This document shows positions 47,334-56,577 of a DNA stretch of 64,000 nucleotides, in pieces. The DNA comes from an uncultured Marinicella sp. (GTDB lineage Bacteria; Pseudomonadota; Gammaproteobacteria; Xanthomonadales; Marinicellaceae). How positions within the stretch are numbered: the stretch's first letter is position 1; each line of letters begins with the position of its first letter. Location: the NCBI GenBank assembly GCA_947502595.1, contig CANNAM010000010.1, positions 1 to 64,000 of the forward strand. Reading direction: 5' to 3'. The position numbers and the translations under genes are program-made. The notes under the pieces were generated by a model, which made no database searches, had not been told where the DNA came from, and worked only from the letters and a program-made list of their open reading frames with translations.

Positions 47334-47945
47334 TTAGCCTTCGTCATCAGCTTCAACAGTTAAGTGATTATGTACCTTACGTACACCGTCTGTGTTTTGA
47401 GCCAGTTTTTCAGCCAGGTCTTTGTTGGCTGCAGAGTCTGCTTCACCTTTCAAGCTCACCTCACCATTCATGGTGTCAACATTGATGTCTAAACCATCAA
47501 CCTCACCACTCCACAAAAACTTTGACTTAACTGCTGCAGTAATGGTCGCATCATCATACCAAGTACCCCAACTGCGCTCGTCACCTTCTTTGTATGCAGA
47601 CTTTTTCATTTCTACATCTTCTTTAACCACCAATTTGTTTTCTACATCAACCACACCTTTGATGCTTTTGGCGATTTCAGTGGCCAACTCTTTGTCTACA
47701 TCTGATTTAACTGTACCAGTTAAGTAAACTTTGTTTGCCTTGACATCGGTATCAATGGTGAAGTTGTTTAAGTGGCGGTTGACCAATAATGCCGATTCAA
47801 CTTTGCCATCAATCCAAGCGTCTTTTAGCTTGTCATCAGTGTCATAGTGACTGTTGTCAGCAAATGCCATTGCGCTCATACCAAAAGCCGCAACGTAAAG
47901 TGATGTTTTCAAAACTTTTTTAATAGATGAATTTAATGTATTCAT
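47334..47945 (-). CDS. Periplasmic protein with two BON domains (OsmY-like)
   Basis: I chose the ATG at 47945 (203 residues) because GGAG lies just upstream. A longer reading lacks a ribosome binding site. A signal peptide ends near A-M-A-F-A-D. Two BON domains follow (about 40-115 and 130-200), each with a V-x-L-x-G-x-V/A strand and a conserved glycine. OsmY-like proteins are periplasmic and appear under osmotic or envelope stress. Probably transcribed with the DUF1328 gene. Confidence 0.9.
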   Translation of the reverse strand: MNTLNSSIKKVLKTSLYVAAFGMSAMAFADNSHYDTDDKLKDAWIDGKVESALLVNRHLNNFTIDTDVKANKVYLTGTVKSDVDKELATEIAKSIKGVVDVENKLVVKEDVEMKKSAYKEGDERSWGTWYDDATITAAVKSKFLWSGEVDGLDINVDTMNGEVSLKGEADSAANKDLAEKLAQNTDGVRKVHNHLTVEADDEG

Positions 47946-48514
47946 TAGTTTTCTCCTGTAAAAATTTAAGTTTAAATTTATCATTTACTTTTATATGGTT
48001 TTGGCAGATTGCCTACCTGCAAAACTTGCTGGCCAAAGCCAAACATAAGAAGTAACATGGCCACCATTCTCCTGAACCACCGTGATATTTTTGTGAATAA
48101 AACATCAATTTCATGTGTCGTTCCGTACATTTAAACAAATTAGCACAATAATTCATTATGCTATATATCCTTTAGTATCAATGTCTTAAATCATTCAAAT
48201 AGAATAAATAATTGAGCAAAAACAACGTAAAAGAAAGATTCACATGTACTTTATTATTCAGTAACAGTGGTGTGCCAATAGGTTTTTGAACACCCAAACA
48301 GGATCAGTTTTGAAGCCGGTATACTTTACCTCTGCTGCTGCAAGGTCAAAGCCCAAATCAAAAACCACTCAAGTAATGTACGTTGGTTTATTCTGATAAC
48401 TTACAGAACAATCGAGGTTATGAAGCAAACTGAAAAGGTGCGAATTTGCTTGAATTATTGTTGTCAATGAAAAGCATTCCTTTGCTTTATTGAGGATGTT
48501 AAAAATGAAAGGAA
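47946..48514. other. Intergenic region upstream of the BON gene
   Basis: These 569 bases separate two minus-strand genes and contain no open frame I can support. I saw no RNA gene. The BON-gene promoter must lie at the left end and the terminator of the gene at 48515-49540 at the right end, but neither has a sharp signal. Confidence 0.4.
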
Positions 48515-49540
48515 TTACCGGTCAAAGCTGTCCTGCATATTTTCAATGCTGGCCTCAACTTTTTTTGGTTTATTGAAATAAGCAATGTGATACACAGCTT
48601 CGCCTTCTTGAACCAAAGGGATGTTTTGTTTGCCAATGATGATGCCATCGGCATTGCTCAATACTTTGGCAGAAACATCACCCAAGGGTTTTTTAATTTC
48701 AGCCAACACATCATGCTCAGCCACCCTGTCACCCAATTGTTTTTTATGAATCACAAACCCGCTGTCAGGCGCCCTCACCCAGCCACTGTTCCTGGCTACA
48801 AAGGGTTCAATGGGTTTTCTTTTTGATCTCAACTTAGGCAACATTTCTAAATGCCGCAGCACATTAATGATGCCTTTGACCCCAACTTTTATTGATAATT
48901 CATCGAACCGCAGTGCTTGACCTGCCTCGTAAAGCAGCATTGGAATACCATGCTCATCAGCACATTCACGCAATGAACCATCACGGAGATTGGAGTTAAT
49001 CATGACTGGTACGGCAAATGCTTTGGCCAGTTCAAAAGTGGTGGGATCATCTAAATTGGCCCTGATTTGTGGCAAATTACTGCGGTGAATCGCACCAGTA
49101 TGCAAATCAATGCCATAATCACATTTGGTCACCACTTCTTGCATAAACAAATGGGCAATGCGACCGGCCAATGAGCCTTTCGCTGAGCCTGGAAAACAAC
49201 GGTTCAAATCCCTGCGATCAGGTAAATAGCGACTTTGATTCAATACCCCAAAACCATTAACTATGGGTACAGCTATCAAAGTGCCTCGCAGTGAGTTGAT
49301 GGTTTTGCTGTTGATGATGCGGCTGATGATTTCAATGCCATTCAGCTCATCACCATGAATCGCGCCACTGATAAAAATAGTTGGACCTGGCTTTTTGCCA
49401 CGCTTCACATAAATTGGAATGGACATATTGGTGTCCGTATACAAACGCACAGTGGGTAATTCAATTTTTTTAGTTTCACCCATTTTGATGTGATGACCAC
49501 CAATAATCAGTTCGTCGCTAGATTGTTTTTTTTGATTCAT
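48515..49540 (-). CDS. Succinylglutamate desuccinylase/aspartoacylase-family protein
   Basis: This is a 341-residue zinc carboxypeptidase-fold hydrolase. Zinc-binding G-A-I-H-G-D-E-L-N-G is near residue 60, followed by N-R-C-F-P-G and D-L-H-T-G, as in the AstE/AspA family. The C-terminal part forms a lipoyl-like beta domain (I-H-K-K-Q-L-G-D-R-V). It probably removes an acyl group from an amino acid, but the substrate is unknown. The ATG at 49540 has AAGGTGG upstream; a GTG five codons earlier is possible. Confidence 0.82.
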   Translation of the reverse strand: MNQKKQSSDELIIGGHHIKMGETKKIELPTVRLYTDTNMSIPIYVKRGKKPGPTIFISGAIHGDELNGIEIISRIINSKTINSLRGTLIAVPIVNGFGVLNQSRYLPDRRDLNRCFPGSAKGSLAGRIAHLFMQEVVTKCDYGIDLHTGAIHRSNLPQIRANLDDPTTFELAKAFAVPVMINSNLRDGSLRECADEHGIPMLLYEAGQALRFDELSIKVGVKGIINVLRHLEMLPKLRSKRKPIEPFVARNSGWVRAPDSGFVIHKKQLGDRVAEHDVLAEIKKPLGDVSAKVLSNADGIIIGKQNIPLVQEGEAVYHIAYFNKPKKVEASIENMQDSFDR

Positions 49541-49710
49541 ACATTCAAAGCCCACCTTTTAAGGTGCGCAAATAAGCTCATGACTAATAAGCATTAATTA
49601 TACGGTGAAAGCAATAACAATGGTGTGAGTAATTTAACTTCCGAAGCACTGTATAATTACCATGACTATATAAGCCAGCCTGACTTTGTAGGCAGGCATC
49701 ACCGCACAGT

Positions 49711-49751
49711 AATAAGGCCCCGCTACAGGATCAGCTGTGGCGGGACTTATT
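49711..49751 (-). terminator. Long imperfect hairpin downstream of the cus operon
   Basis: AATAAG (49711-49716) pairs with CTTATT (49746-49751), CCCGC with GCGGG, and ACAG with CTGT, leaving a short central loop. The stem has three small mismatches. It lies 35 bases after the cusA stop on the minus strand, so it is a likely transcription end, though without a T tract. Confidence 0.55.
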
Positions 49752-49785
49752 TGCCTGGCTGCTTATGGCTGCATAACTATACTGT

Positions 49786-52700
49786 TCATGTCATTACCTT
49801 TTGTTGGCTATCAGCACTGTGCGTTATCTCAGTTTTTGCATGGGCTGAGGAACGCCAAAGGAAATAAATAACTGGCAATACAATCAAAGTCAAAACCAAA
49901 GCACTGATCATCCCACCGACCATTGGTGCTGCGATTTTACTCATCACTTCAGAACCAGTTCCCGAGCCATATAAAATTGGCAGCAGGCCTATGATGATGG
50001 ATAGAGAAGTCATCATCACAGGACGAACCCTGTGACCAGCGCCAGCGGTTACCGCAGCCAGAATGTTTTGCTGTGTTGGCTGGGTATTATTGGCTTGGTG
50101 TTTGAGCAGCAATGATTGGTAAGCCTGATTCAAATACACCAACATAATCACCCCTATTTCAACTGCCACCCCAGCCAATGCAATGAAACCAACGCCCACA
50201 GCAATAGAGTAGTTAAAGCCTTCCAAGTACATCAGCCAGATGCTGCCAACCAAAGCAAATGGTAAGGTGCCCATGATGATGGCCACTTCAGTGAAATTCC
50301 TGAAATTCATGAACAACAACAACACTATGATGCCCAGGGTTAAGGGCACCACGTAGGTCAACTTTTGTTTGGCTCGCAGCATATATTCATACTGTCCAGC
50401 CCAAGTAATTGAGTAACCTACCGGCAGCTCCAATTGTTGGTTAACGACTTGTTGTGCTTGCGCTACATAAGTACCCACATCAATCCCTTCAATGTCTACC
50501 AATGACCAACCAGTCAAGCGTGCATTTTCACTTTTGATTCCCGGTGCACCGTCTTCGACAAACACGTCAGCGACATCACCCAAGGCAATCACTTGTTGGC
50601 TGTCAGTAATGATCGGTAGTTGCGAAATTTTCTCAGGTGAATTGCGGTAAGCTTGTGGGTACCTGACATTAACCGGATACCGCTCTTGGCCTTCAATGGT
50701 TTCGGTGACATTCATACCGCCTATTGCAGAAGCAATCACTTGTTGTATCGCAGCTATACTTAAGTTGTAACGAGCTGCTCTTTCACGGTTGATATCAATT
50801 TTGATGTACCGACCACCAGCCACCCTTTCTGAATACACCGATGCCGTACCGGTTACATCCTTAAGAATTTGTTCCAATTGCTTACCGATGGCTTCAATCT
50901 CATCCAGCTTAGGCCCTGAAATTTTAATCCCAACGGGTGTCTTTATACCAGTGGCCAACATATCAATTCTGGTTTTAATTGGCATCACCCATGCATTGGT
51001 CACACCGGGTAGTTTAACCAAGGAATCCAGTTCGTTTTTTATGTCCTCTGCAGTTATACCCGCTCGCCACTGATCCTTCGGTTTGAACTGTATGAAGGTT
51101 TCAATCATGGTTAATGGTGCTGGATCGGTGGCTGTGTCAGCCCGGCCTACCTTACCGAAAACCGTTGCCACTTCGGGGACAGTTTTGATTAACTTGTTGG
51201 TTTGCTGTAACAGTTGTCGCGCTTTACCAATTGAAATTCCTGGGTAAGTTGTCGGCATATACATCAAATCACCTTCGTCCAAGGCTGGCATGAATTCACT
51301 GCCAATTTTATTGACCGGCCAAAAACCAATCATCAACACCACAAAAGCCAACAACAACGTGCTTTTGGGGAAGCGTAAGGCTGTTTTCAGTATTGGCATA
51401 TAAATGGCGCTTAACAACCGACTGGCTGGATTTTTGTGTTCCGCTAAAATCTTACCACGCACAAAATAACCCATTAATACTGGCACCAATGTAACCGCCA
51501 AGGCAGCTGCCGCAGCCATGGCATAGGTTTTGGTGAATGCCAGCGGTGAAAACATCCGTCCCTCTTGCGCTTCCAAGGTAAACACTGGAATAAAACTGAC
51601 GGTAATAATCAGCAAACTAAAAAACAAAGCAGGACCAACTTCAGACGCTGATTTGATGACAATTTGCCACCTGTTTTGATCATTCAATTCGGTGTTTTCT
51701 AAGTGCTTGTGCATGTTTTCTATCATCACTATGGCACCATCTATCATTGCACCAATGGCAATGGCTATACCCCCAAGTGACATGATGTTGGCATTCAAAC
51801 CCTGCATGTGCATCACAATAAAAGCCGTTAATATTCCCACCGGCAATGACAAAATAGCCACCAATGATGACCTGACATGGAACAAGAAGATAATACACAC
51901 CAGAATAACCACAGCAAACTCTTGGAGTAGTTTTTGCCACAAGTTATCAACCGCCTGTTCAATCAATGCACTGCGGTCATATACGGTGATGATTTCAACC
52001 CCGTCAGGTAAACCTTTTTTTAATGACTCGAGCCGTTTTTTAACCCCGTCAATGGTGTCTTGGGCATTTTCACCAAAGCGCATACTGATGATGCCACCTA
52101 CGGTCTCCCCTTCACCATTGAGGTCAGCCACACCTCGTCGCATCTGTGGGCCTAAAGTAATTTGCGCCACATCTTTCAGCAAAACCGGCGTACCATTACT
52201 GGTTGTGCCCAATGGCACCAACTCAAGATCACTGACACTTTTAATGTACCCAGTGGCCCTGACCATGTATTCAGCTTCTGCCATTTCAACCACTGATGCC
52301 CCAACCTCTTGGTTGCTGTTTTTAATCGACATCAACAACTTTGATAATGGAATGCTGTAGGCTTGGAGTTTTTGTGGGTTTACTTTGACTTGGTACTGTT
52401 TAACCATGCCACCAATGGCTGCCACTTCTGAAACCCCTGGTACTGTTTGTAACTCATATTTTAAAAACCAATCTTGTAGGCTGCGCAGTTGGCTCAAATC
52501 ATGTTGACCCGTGCGATCAACCAATGAATAGATATAGACCCAACCCACACCAGTGGCATCAGGACCCAGTTGTGGTTTGGCATTTTCTGGTAAGGCAGGA
52601 GCCACTTGACTCAAATACTCCAATACTCGACTGCGGGCCCAGTACAGATCGGTGTCTTCATCAAATATGACATACACAAATGAATCACCAAAAAACGAAT

Positions 52701-52953
52701 ACCCTCGGACCGTTACCGCCCCAGGCACCGACAACATGGCGGTGGTCAGCGGATAAGTCACTTGATCCTGAACCACTTGTGGCGCCTGACCAGGGTAACT
52801 GGTTTTAATGATAACCTGAACATCGGACAAGTCTGGAATGGCATCTACTGGTGTGTTTTTGATTGAATATACGCCAAACCCAATCAATACAGCGGTTGCC
52901 AACAACACCAACAATCGGTTGTTCACTGACCATTTAATCACTGCACCTATCAT
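49786..52953 (-). CDS. cusA: CusA, copper/silver RND efflux pump
   Basis: This 1055-residue inner-membrane RND transporter drives copper(I)/silver(I) out of the periplasm and cytoplasm using the proton gradient. It has 12 membrane helices and two large periplasmic loops. The three methionines of the CusA metal pathway are visible in L-M-Y-M-P, T-M-I-E-T-F-I-Q-F and D-M-L-A-T-G-I-K, favouring copper/silver over the zinc/cobalt CzcA type. It is the last gene of cusCBA, overlapping cusB by 4 bases. Confidence 0.95.
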   Translation of the reverse strand: MIGAVIKWSVNNRLLVLLATAVLIGFGVYSIKNTPVDAIPDLSDVQVIIKTSYPGQAPQVVQDQVTYPLTTAMLSVPGAVTVRGYSFFGDSFVYVIFDEDTDLYWARSRVLEYLSQVAPALPENAKPQLGPDATGVGWVYIYSLVDRTGQHDLSQLRSLQDWFLKYELQTVPGVSEVAAIGGMVKQYQVKVNPQKLQAYSIPLSKLLMSIKNSNQEVGASVVEMAEAEYMVRATGYIKSVSDLELVPLGTTSNGTPVLLKDVAQITLGPQMRRGVADLNGEGETVGGIISMRFGENAQDTIDGVKKRLESLKKGLPDGVEIITVYDRSALIEQAVDNLWQKLLQEFAVVILVCIIFLFHVRSSLVAILSLPVGILTAFIVMHMQGLNANIMSLGGIAIAIGAMIDGAIVMIENMHKHLENTELNDQNRWQIVIKSASEVGPALFFSLLIITVSFIPVFTLEAQEGRMFSPLAFTKTYAMAAAAALAVTLVPVLMGYFVRGKILAEHKNPASRLLSAIYMPILKTALRFPKSTLLLAFVVLMIGFWPVNKIGSEFMPALDEGDLMYMPTTYPGISIGKARQLLQQTNKLIKTVPEVATVFGKVGRADTATDPAPLTMIETFIQFKPKDQWRAGITAEDIKNELDSLVKLPGVTNAWVMPIKTRIDMLATGIKTPVGIKISGPKLDEIEAIGKQLEQILKDVTGTASVYSERVAGGRYIKIDINRERAARYNLSIAAIQQVIASAIGGMNVTETIEGQERYPVNVRYPQAYRNSPEKISQLPIITDSQQVIALGDVADVFVEDGAPGIKSENARLTGWSLVDIEGIDVGTYVAQAQQVVNQQLELPVGYSITWAGQYEYMLRAKQKLTYVVPLTLGIIVLLLFMNFRNFTEVAIIMGTLPFALVGSIWLMYLEGFNYSIAVGVGFIALAGVAVEIGVIMLVYLNQAYQSLLLKHQANNTQPTQQNILAAVTAGAGHRVRPVMMTSLSIIIGLLPILYGSGTGSEVMSKIAAPMVGGMISALVLTLIVLPVIYFLWRSSAHAKTEITHSADSQQKVMT

Positions 52954-54518
52954 TGTTCAGACTCCTTTGCTGAATGGTCCATTTTGGAATGGTCCATTTT
53001 GGAATGGTCCATCTTGGAGTGGTCCATCTTGGAATCGTCCATCTTAGAATGGTCCATCTTAGAGTGATCCATCTTAGAGTGGTCCATTTTGGAATGGTCC
53101 ATCTTGGAGTGGTCCATCTTGGAATCGTCCATCTTAGAATGGTCCATCTTAGAATGATCCATCTTAGAGTGGTCCATCTTAGAATGATCCATCTTAGAAT
53201 GATCCATCTTAGAATGATCCATCTTAGAATGATCCATCTTAGAATGGTCCATCTTAGAATGGTCCATCTTTGAATGATCCATCATTGAGTGGTCATGACC
53301 ATCCACTGACATTCGACTGAAGTCGGAGGTTTTACTCGACTCTGAATCAATTAAAAACTGTGCAGATGAAACCACACGGTCGCCAGCTTCAAGCCCTGCA
53401 ATGATTTCTGTGAATGCATCAAACCGTTTGCCAACAGTAACCTCAATAGATTTGAACTTACCCTCATCTAGTTGTAACACCACTCGGTCAGCATGGCCTG
53501 TTCTGATCACTGCTTCTGTGGGTACAAGTAAAGCTTCGGATTCTGGCACCGTAGACAGCTTAACTTCGGCAAACATATTGGGTTTCAGCACCTGATCAGG
53601 GTTATTGAAACGCAACCTCAGCTTAAGTGTTCTGGACTTGGCATCTAAGCTTGGATAAATAAAATCAACCTTGCCTTGCCATGTTCTACCAGGCAAAGCA
53701 TCAAGGGTCATGGTGACAACTTGGCCCAATGAAACAGCAGGCGCTTGTTTCTCCAGTACATCAACCTCAACCCAAACCTCGGCTAAGTTAGCCACAGTCA
53801 TGATATTGTCACCAGGTTTCACGTAAAAACCTGCCCTGACCTCTAAGTTATCCAATATACCTTCATGCGGTGAGTAAAAAGTCACACGCTGCTGTGCAAT
53901 TTTATTTTGTTTCAACTGTTTGATTTGTGCGCTTGAAAATTGCAGTGACTTGAGCCGATTTTCAGCGGCTTGAATCAGACGGCTGTTGTTGCGGGTCAAT
54001 GCCAACAACAACTCTTCTTGGGCATTGACCAATTCAGGTGAATAAATGTCATACAAGGGTTGTCCTATGGCCACAGGCTGGCCAAATGATTTGATGTGCA
54101 GCTCTTCTATCCAACCAGCCACTCTGGGATGGATATGGAACAATTGCTCTGCGTCGTATTTAACTGTACCCATGCCAGTGATGGATGAAGTTACCTTTTT
54201 GAATTCAGCAGTGGCTGTTCTTACCCCTAAATTATTGATCACAGCTGGAGAAATTTTGACAGTTCCTGCACTGTCGCTGCTGCCCGAGCCATCATCTCCA
54301 TAGTACGGCACCAACTCCATACCCATTGGCGACAGACCAGGTTTATCTCTGCGGTAATTGGCATCCATCGGAGCCACCCAATACAGCGGCTCCCTGACTT
54401 TTTCAGTCGCTTCTGTTGATTCAGCTTGAATCAATGCTGTATAGGCATAAGTGCCCGCTATACCTAACAACAGCCCAATCAGCAGGGCTGGAAAAACATG
54501 TTTAAATTGAATCCTCAT
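52950..54518 (-). CDS. cusB: CusB adaptor with a 20-copy Met/His tandem repeat tail
   Basis: This is a 522-residue periplasmic membrane-fusion protein. A membrane anchor (about 10-28) and a heavy-metal-binding segment Y-W-V-A-P-M-D near residue 47 precede the barrel-sandwich and beta-barrel domains. After about residue 405 comes D-G-H-D-H-S-M-M, then 20 consecutive D-(H/D)-S-K-M units. Eighteen carry histidine and two carry aspartate at position 2. E. coli CusB has no such tail. The repeats likely bind copper(I) or silver(I) and raise local metal before transfer to CusA. No CusF gene is adjacent, so the tail may replace it. Overlaps cusC and cusA by 4 bases each. Confidence 0.93.
   Translation of the reverse strand: MRIQFKHVFPALLIGLLLGIAGTYAYTALIQAESTEATEKVREPLYWVAPMDANYRRDKPGLSPMGMELVPYYGDDGSGSSDSAGTVKISPAVINNLGVRTATAEFKKVTSSITGMGTVKYDAEQLFHIHPRVAGWIEELHIKSFGQPVAIGQPLYDIYSPELVNAQEELLLALTRNNSRLIQAAENRLKSLQFSSAQIKQLKQNKIAQQRVTFYSPHEGILDNLEVRAGFYVKPGDNIMTVANLAEVWVEVDVLEKQAPAVSLGQVVTMTLDALPGRTWQGKVDFIYPSLDAKSRTLKLRLRFNNPDQVLKPNMFAEVKLSTVPESEALLVPTEAVIRTGHADRVVLQLDEGKFKSIEVTVGKRFDAFTEIIAGLEAGDRVVSSAQFLIDSESSKTSDFSRMSVDGHDHSMMDHSKMDHSKMDHSKMDHSKMDHSKMDHSKMDHSKMDHSKMDHSKMDHSKMDDSKMDHSKMDHSKMDHSKMDHSKMDHSKMDDSKMDHSKMDHSKMDHSKMDHSAKESEQ
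52978..53292 (-). repeat. 21-unit 15-bp tandem repeat in the 3' part of cusB
   Basis: Units of 15 bases start every 15 positions from 52978 to 53278 without a break in frame. A longer 90-base (six-unit) pattern is visible: units at 52993-53082 closely match those at 53083-53172. The array therefore probably grew by block duplication. Length variation between strains would keep the reading frame. Confidence 0.9.
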
Positions 54519-55906
54519 AATGCAGCTCCGGTGGCATGGTTGTTTGAACCGGTTGTGGCATTGGAACCGGCTAACAGGTAGTTTATTTTTGTGATGGTTT
54601 TGGCTTTATTGACTTCGATTTCAAGGGCGTCAATCTGGGCGTTTAATTCGGCAATTTTTGACCTCACCACTTCTGCGAAATCGCCATCATCATGGGTATA
54701 CGCGGTCAGTGTGGCTTGGGCTTGTTGACTCATCTGCGGTAACAGGGTGTTTTGATACAGTTGCTGCCTTTGTTGTAAGCGCAGTAATTTTGATTTTTCC
54801 GCTGCAAAAGATGACATCATTTGCCGCAACAACAACGTCTTCTGACTTTCCTTGGCACTGACTGATGCAACGGCTGCTTTGACTTCTTGATCTTGTCGGT
54901 TGCGGGTAAAAATAGGTAAGTCAAAAGTCACACCAACTGAAAATAGGTCGGCTCGTGACATGCCACTATCCGCATCTGCACGGTACCCATAACTGGCATT
55001 GACTCCCCATGCTGGCCGGTATTTTTGTTCAGCCAATTCAACCCCTTTATTTTCAGCTTCTATTTGGGTGTCCACAGCTTGCACCGCAGGGTGTTGCATC
55101 AGGACAGCAATCAACGCTTGTTGTTGACTGTCAGTTTCTGCACCCAACACAGCGTTATTTAATGGCTCAATAACTGGCAAAGTGGAGGACACATCAATGG
55201 CTGAACTGTTCAATACAGCTGTATAAGACTTAGGTGAATTGAAATAGTCTTGAATAATCAAACCATTTAAGCGCTCAGAACTGTCCTCTTGGGCTTGCCG
55301 CAACAACGTCAAACGGTCTTCCAAGCGCGTTAACTCAAGTTCAGCTCTGATCAAGTCATGCTGCCTGGTTTGACCATAGCCTGAGGCATAACTGGCTGCC
55401 ACTAAATCAACCAATTGTTCGAACAATGAGCGGTCTTTTTCAATCAAACTGATGCTTTCTTGCGCTAAATAAGTATCCAGCCATAATTGACTGGCTTCCA
55501 TGCTTAACAATGCCATGCGATTGGCCCTAAGCAACGGTTGTTCAGTGGCCAACAAATTCATTTGTTCGGTTTTTAAAGACCGGGTCTTACCCCTGGACAG
55601 CATTTGAGTGACGCCCACTTTTAACTGGGTCATGGCTTCTTGATTGAAGGAAAAGTTATCAGCCCCAAGGCCTGCGAGGCCCACTGACATTTGTGGGTCA
55701 GGCAGTTGGCCTGCAGCAACCGCCATTGATTTAAGCTTGCTCTGGGTGAATCCACTGCCCTTGAGCCAAGGGTCATTTATTTTGGCCAGCTTAATGGCTT
55801 CAGCCAATGACAACTCATGTTCAATTGTTTCACCATAGGGTGCAGAAAATGGCACACATACAATCAGTAAAACCAGTGCCTGCCAATGTTTAGTTAATTT
55901 AATCAT
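54515..55906 (-). CDS. cusC: CusC, TolC-like outer-membrane efflux channel
   Basis: This is a 463-residue outer-membrane factor. I chose the ATG at 55906 because AGGGG lies just upstream and a signal peptide follows. The protein has the two duplicated TolC-type coiled-coil halves, with S-L-A-E-A-I-K-L-A near the start and P-I-F-T-R-N in the second half. It lacks a lipobox, unlike E. coli CusC. It completes the tripartite pump with CusB and CusA, encoded next with 4-base overlaps. Confidence 0.9.
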   Translation of the reverse strand: MIKLTKHWQALVLLIVCVPFSAPYGETIEHELSLAEAIKLAKINDPWLKGSGFTQSKLKSMAVAAGQLPDPQMSVGLAGLGADNFSFNQEAMTQLKVGVTQMLSRGKTRSLKTEQMNLLATEQPLLRANRMALLSMEASQLWLDTYLAQESISLIEKDRSLFEQLVDLVAASYASGYGQTRQHDLIRAELELTRLEDRLTLLRQAQEDSSERLNGLIIQDYFNSPKSYTAVLNSSAIDVSSTLPVIEPLNNAVLGAETDSQQQALIAVLMQHPAVQAVDTQIEAENKGVELAEQKYRPAWGVNASYGYRADADSGMSRADLFSVGVTFDLPIFTRNRQDQEVKAAVASVSAKESQKTLLLRQMMSSFAAEKSKLLRLQQRQQLYQNTLLPQMSQQAQATLTAYTHDDGDFAEVVRSKIAELNAQIDALEIEVNKAKTITKINYLLAGSNATTGSNNHATGAAL

Positions 55907-56033
55907 ACCAACCCCTTGTTGGTTTAAGGCGCATCCAAACCAATGGATGTCGCTCATACTTTAAATAAGAGGTGATTTCACCCCTGCCAATACATGCTGT
56001 TGGCGTCCAAAATTAAGACGCAACTGTCCTGTG

Positions 56034-56480
56034 TCAGCAGAAAATGGGTGGGCGGAATAACGCCGAACTGGTATTTGTGTTGATAAAAAGGGTGGATTTC
56101 ACAACCGAGGTGGTTGCTGTTGGATAAAACTCTGAATGAGTTGGGTTTTCAATTATAGGACTTGAACTGTTACAAGTGCCTTGCGGACACAGACAGTCTG
56201 ATGCACAACAATCACTCATGTCAGCATGGGATGTAGGTTCCATTTTTGCACCATGCATATTGTGCCCAGCATGTGGGTTATCTACTTCGGCTGCATGGCT
56301 GTTAGCCATGGTAACTTGATGAGTGCCCATGTCATGATTATCCATTGCCATCTGGCACACAGCACTGTCTGCCATAACTTGGCTCAGTGAAAACACAAGC
56401 ATGAGAAAGGCCATGATTTTATTGCTGTGTTTGTATGTAGTGACTTGCTTTATCATCGACTCTATATGATACTTAATCAT
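56034..56480 (-). CDS. Secreted Met/His/Cys-rich protein, CopL-like
   Basis: This 148-residue small protein has a signal-like hydrophobic segment (about 20-37). A middle region is rich in H, M and D (D-N-H-D-M-G-T-H, H-A-G-H-N-M-H-G), and a cysteine cluster D-C-C-A-S-D-C-L-C-P-Q-G-T-C follows. It ends L-F-R-P-P-I-F. This resembles CopL-type metal-binding regulatory proteins and unnamed small proteins before copper efflux operons. It probably binds copper in the periplasm. It lies 127 bases upstream of cusC on the same strand and may be co-transcribed. Starts at 56480 and 56456 are both possible. Confidence 0.7.
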   Translation of the reverse strand: MIKYHIESMIKQVTTYKHSNKIMAFLMLVFSLSQVMADSAVCQMAMDNHDMGTHQVTMANSHAAEVDNPHAGHNMHGAKMEPTSHADMSDCCASDCLCPQGTCNSSSPIIENPTHSEFYPTATTSVVKSTLFINTNTSSALFRPPIFC

Positions 56481-56577
56481 TCGATAAGTTCAATGTTTAT
56501 CCCAATTTTATGGCCAACTTTTAATCAGCAATGTTGTTTAAATTATTTTATCGCAGTGCTTAATCCAGGTGTTTTCA

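Noticed and set aside
52974-53273. Plus-strand open frame rich in M-V-H-L repeats
   Set aside because: It is the antisense reading of the cusB tandem repeat and has no ribosome binding site or independent support.
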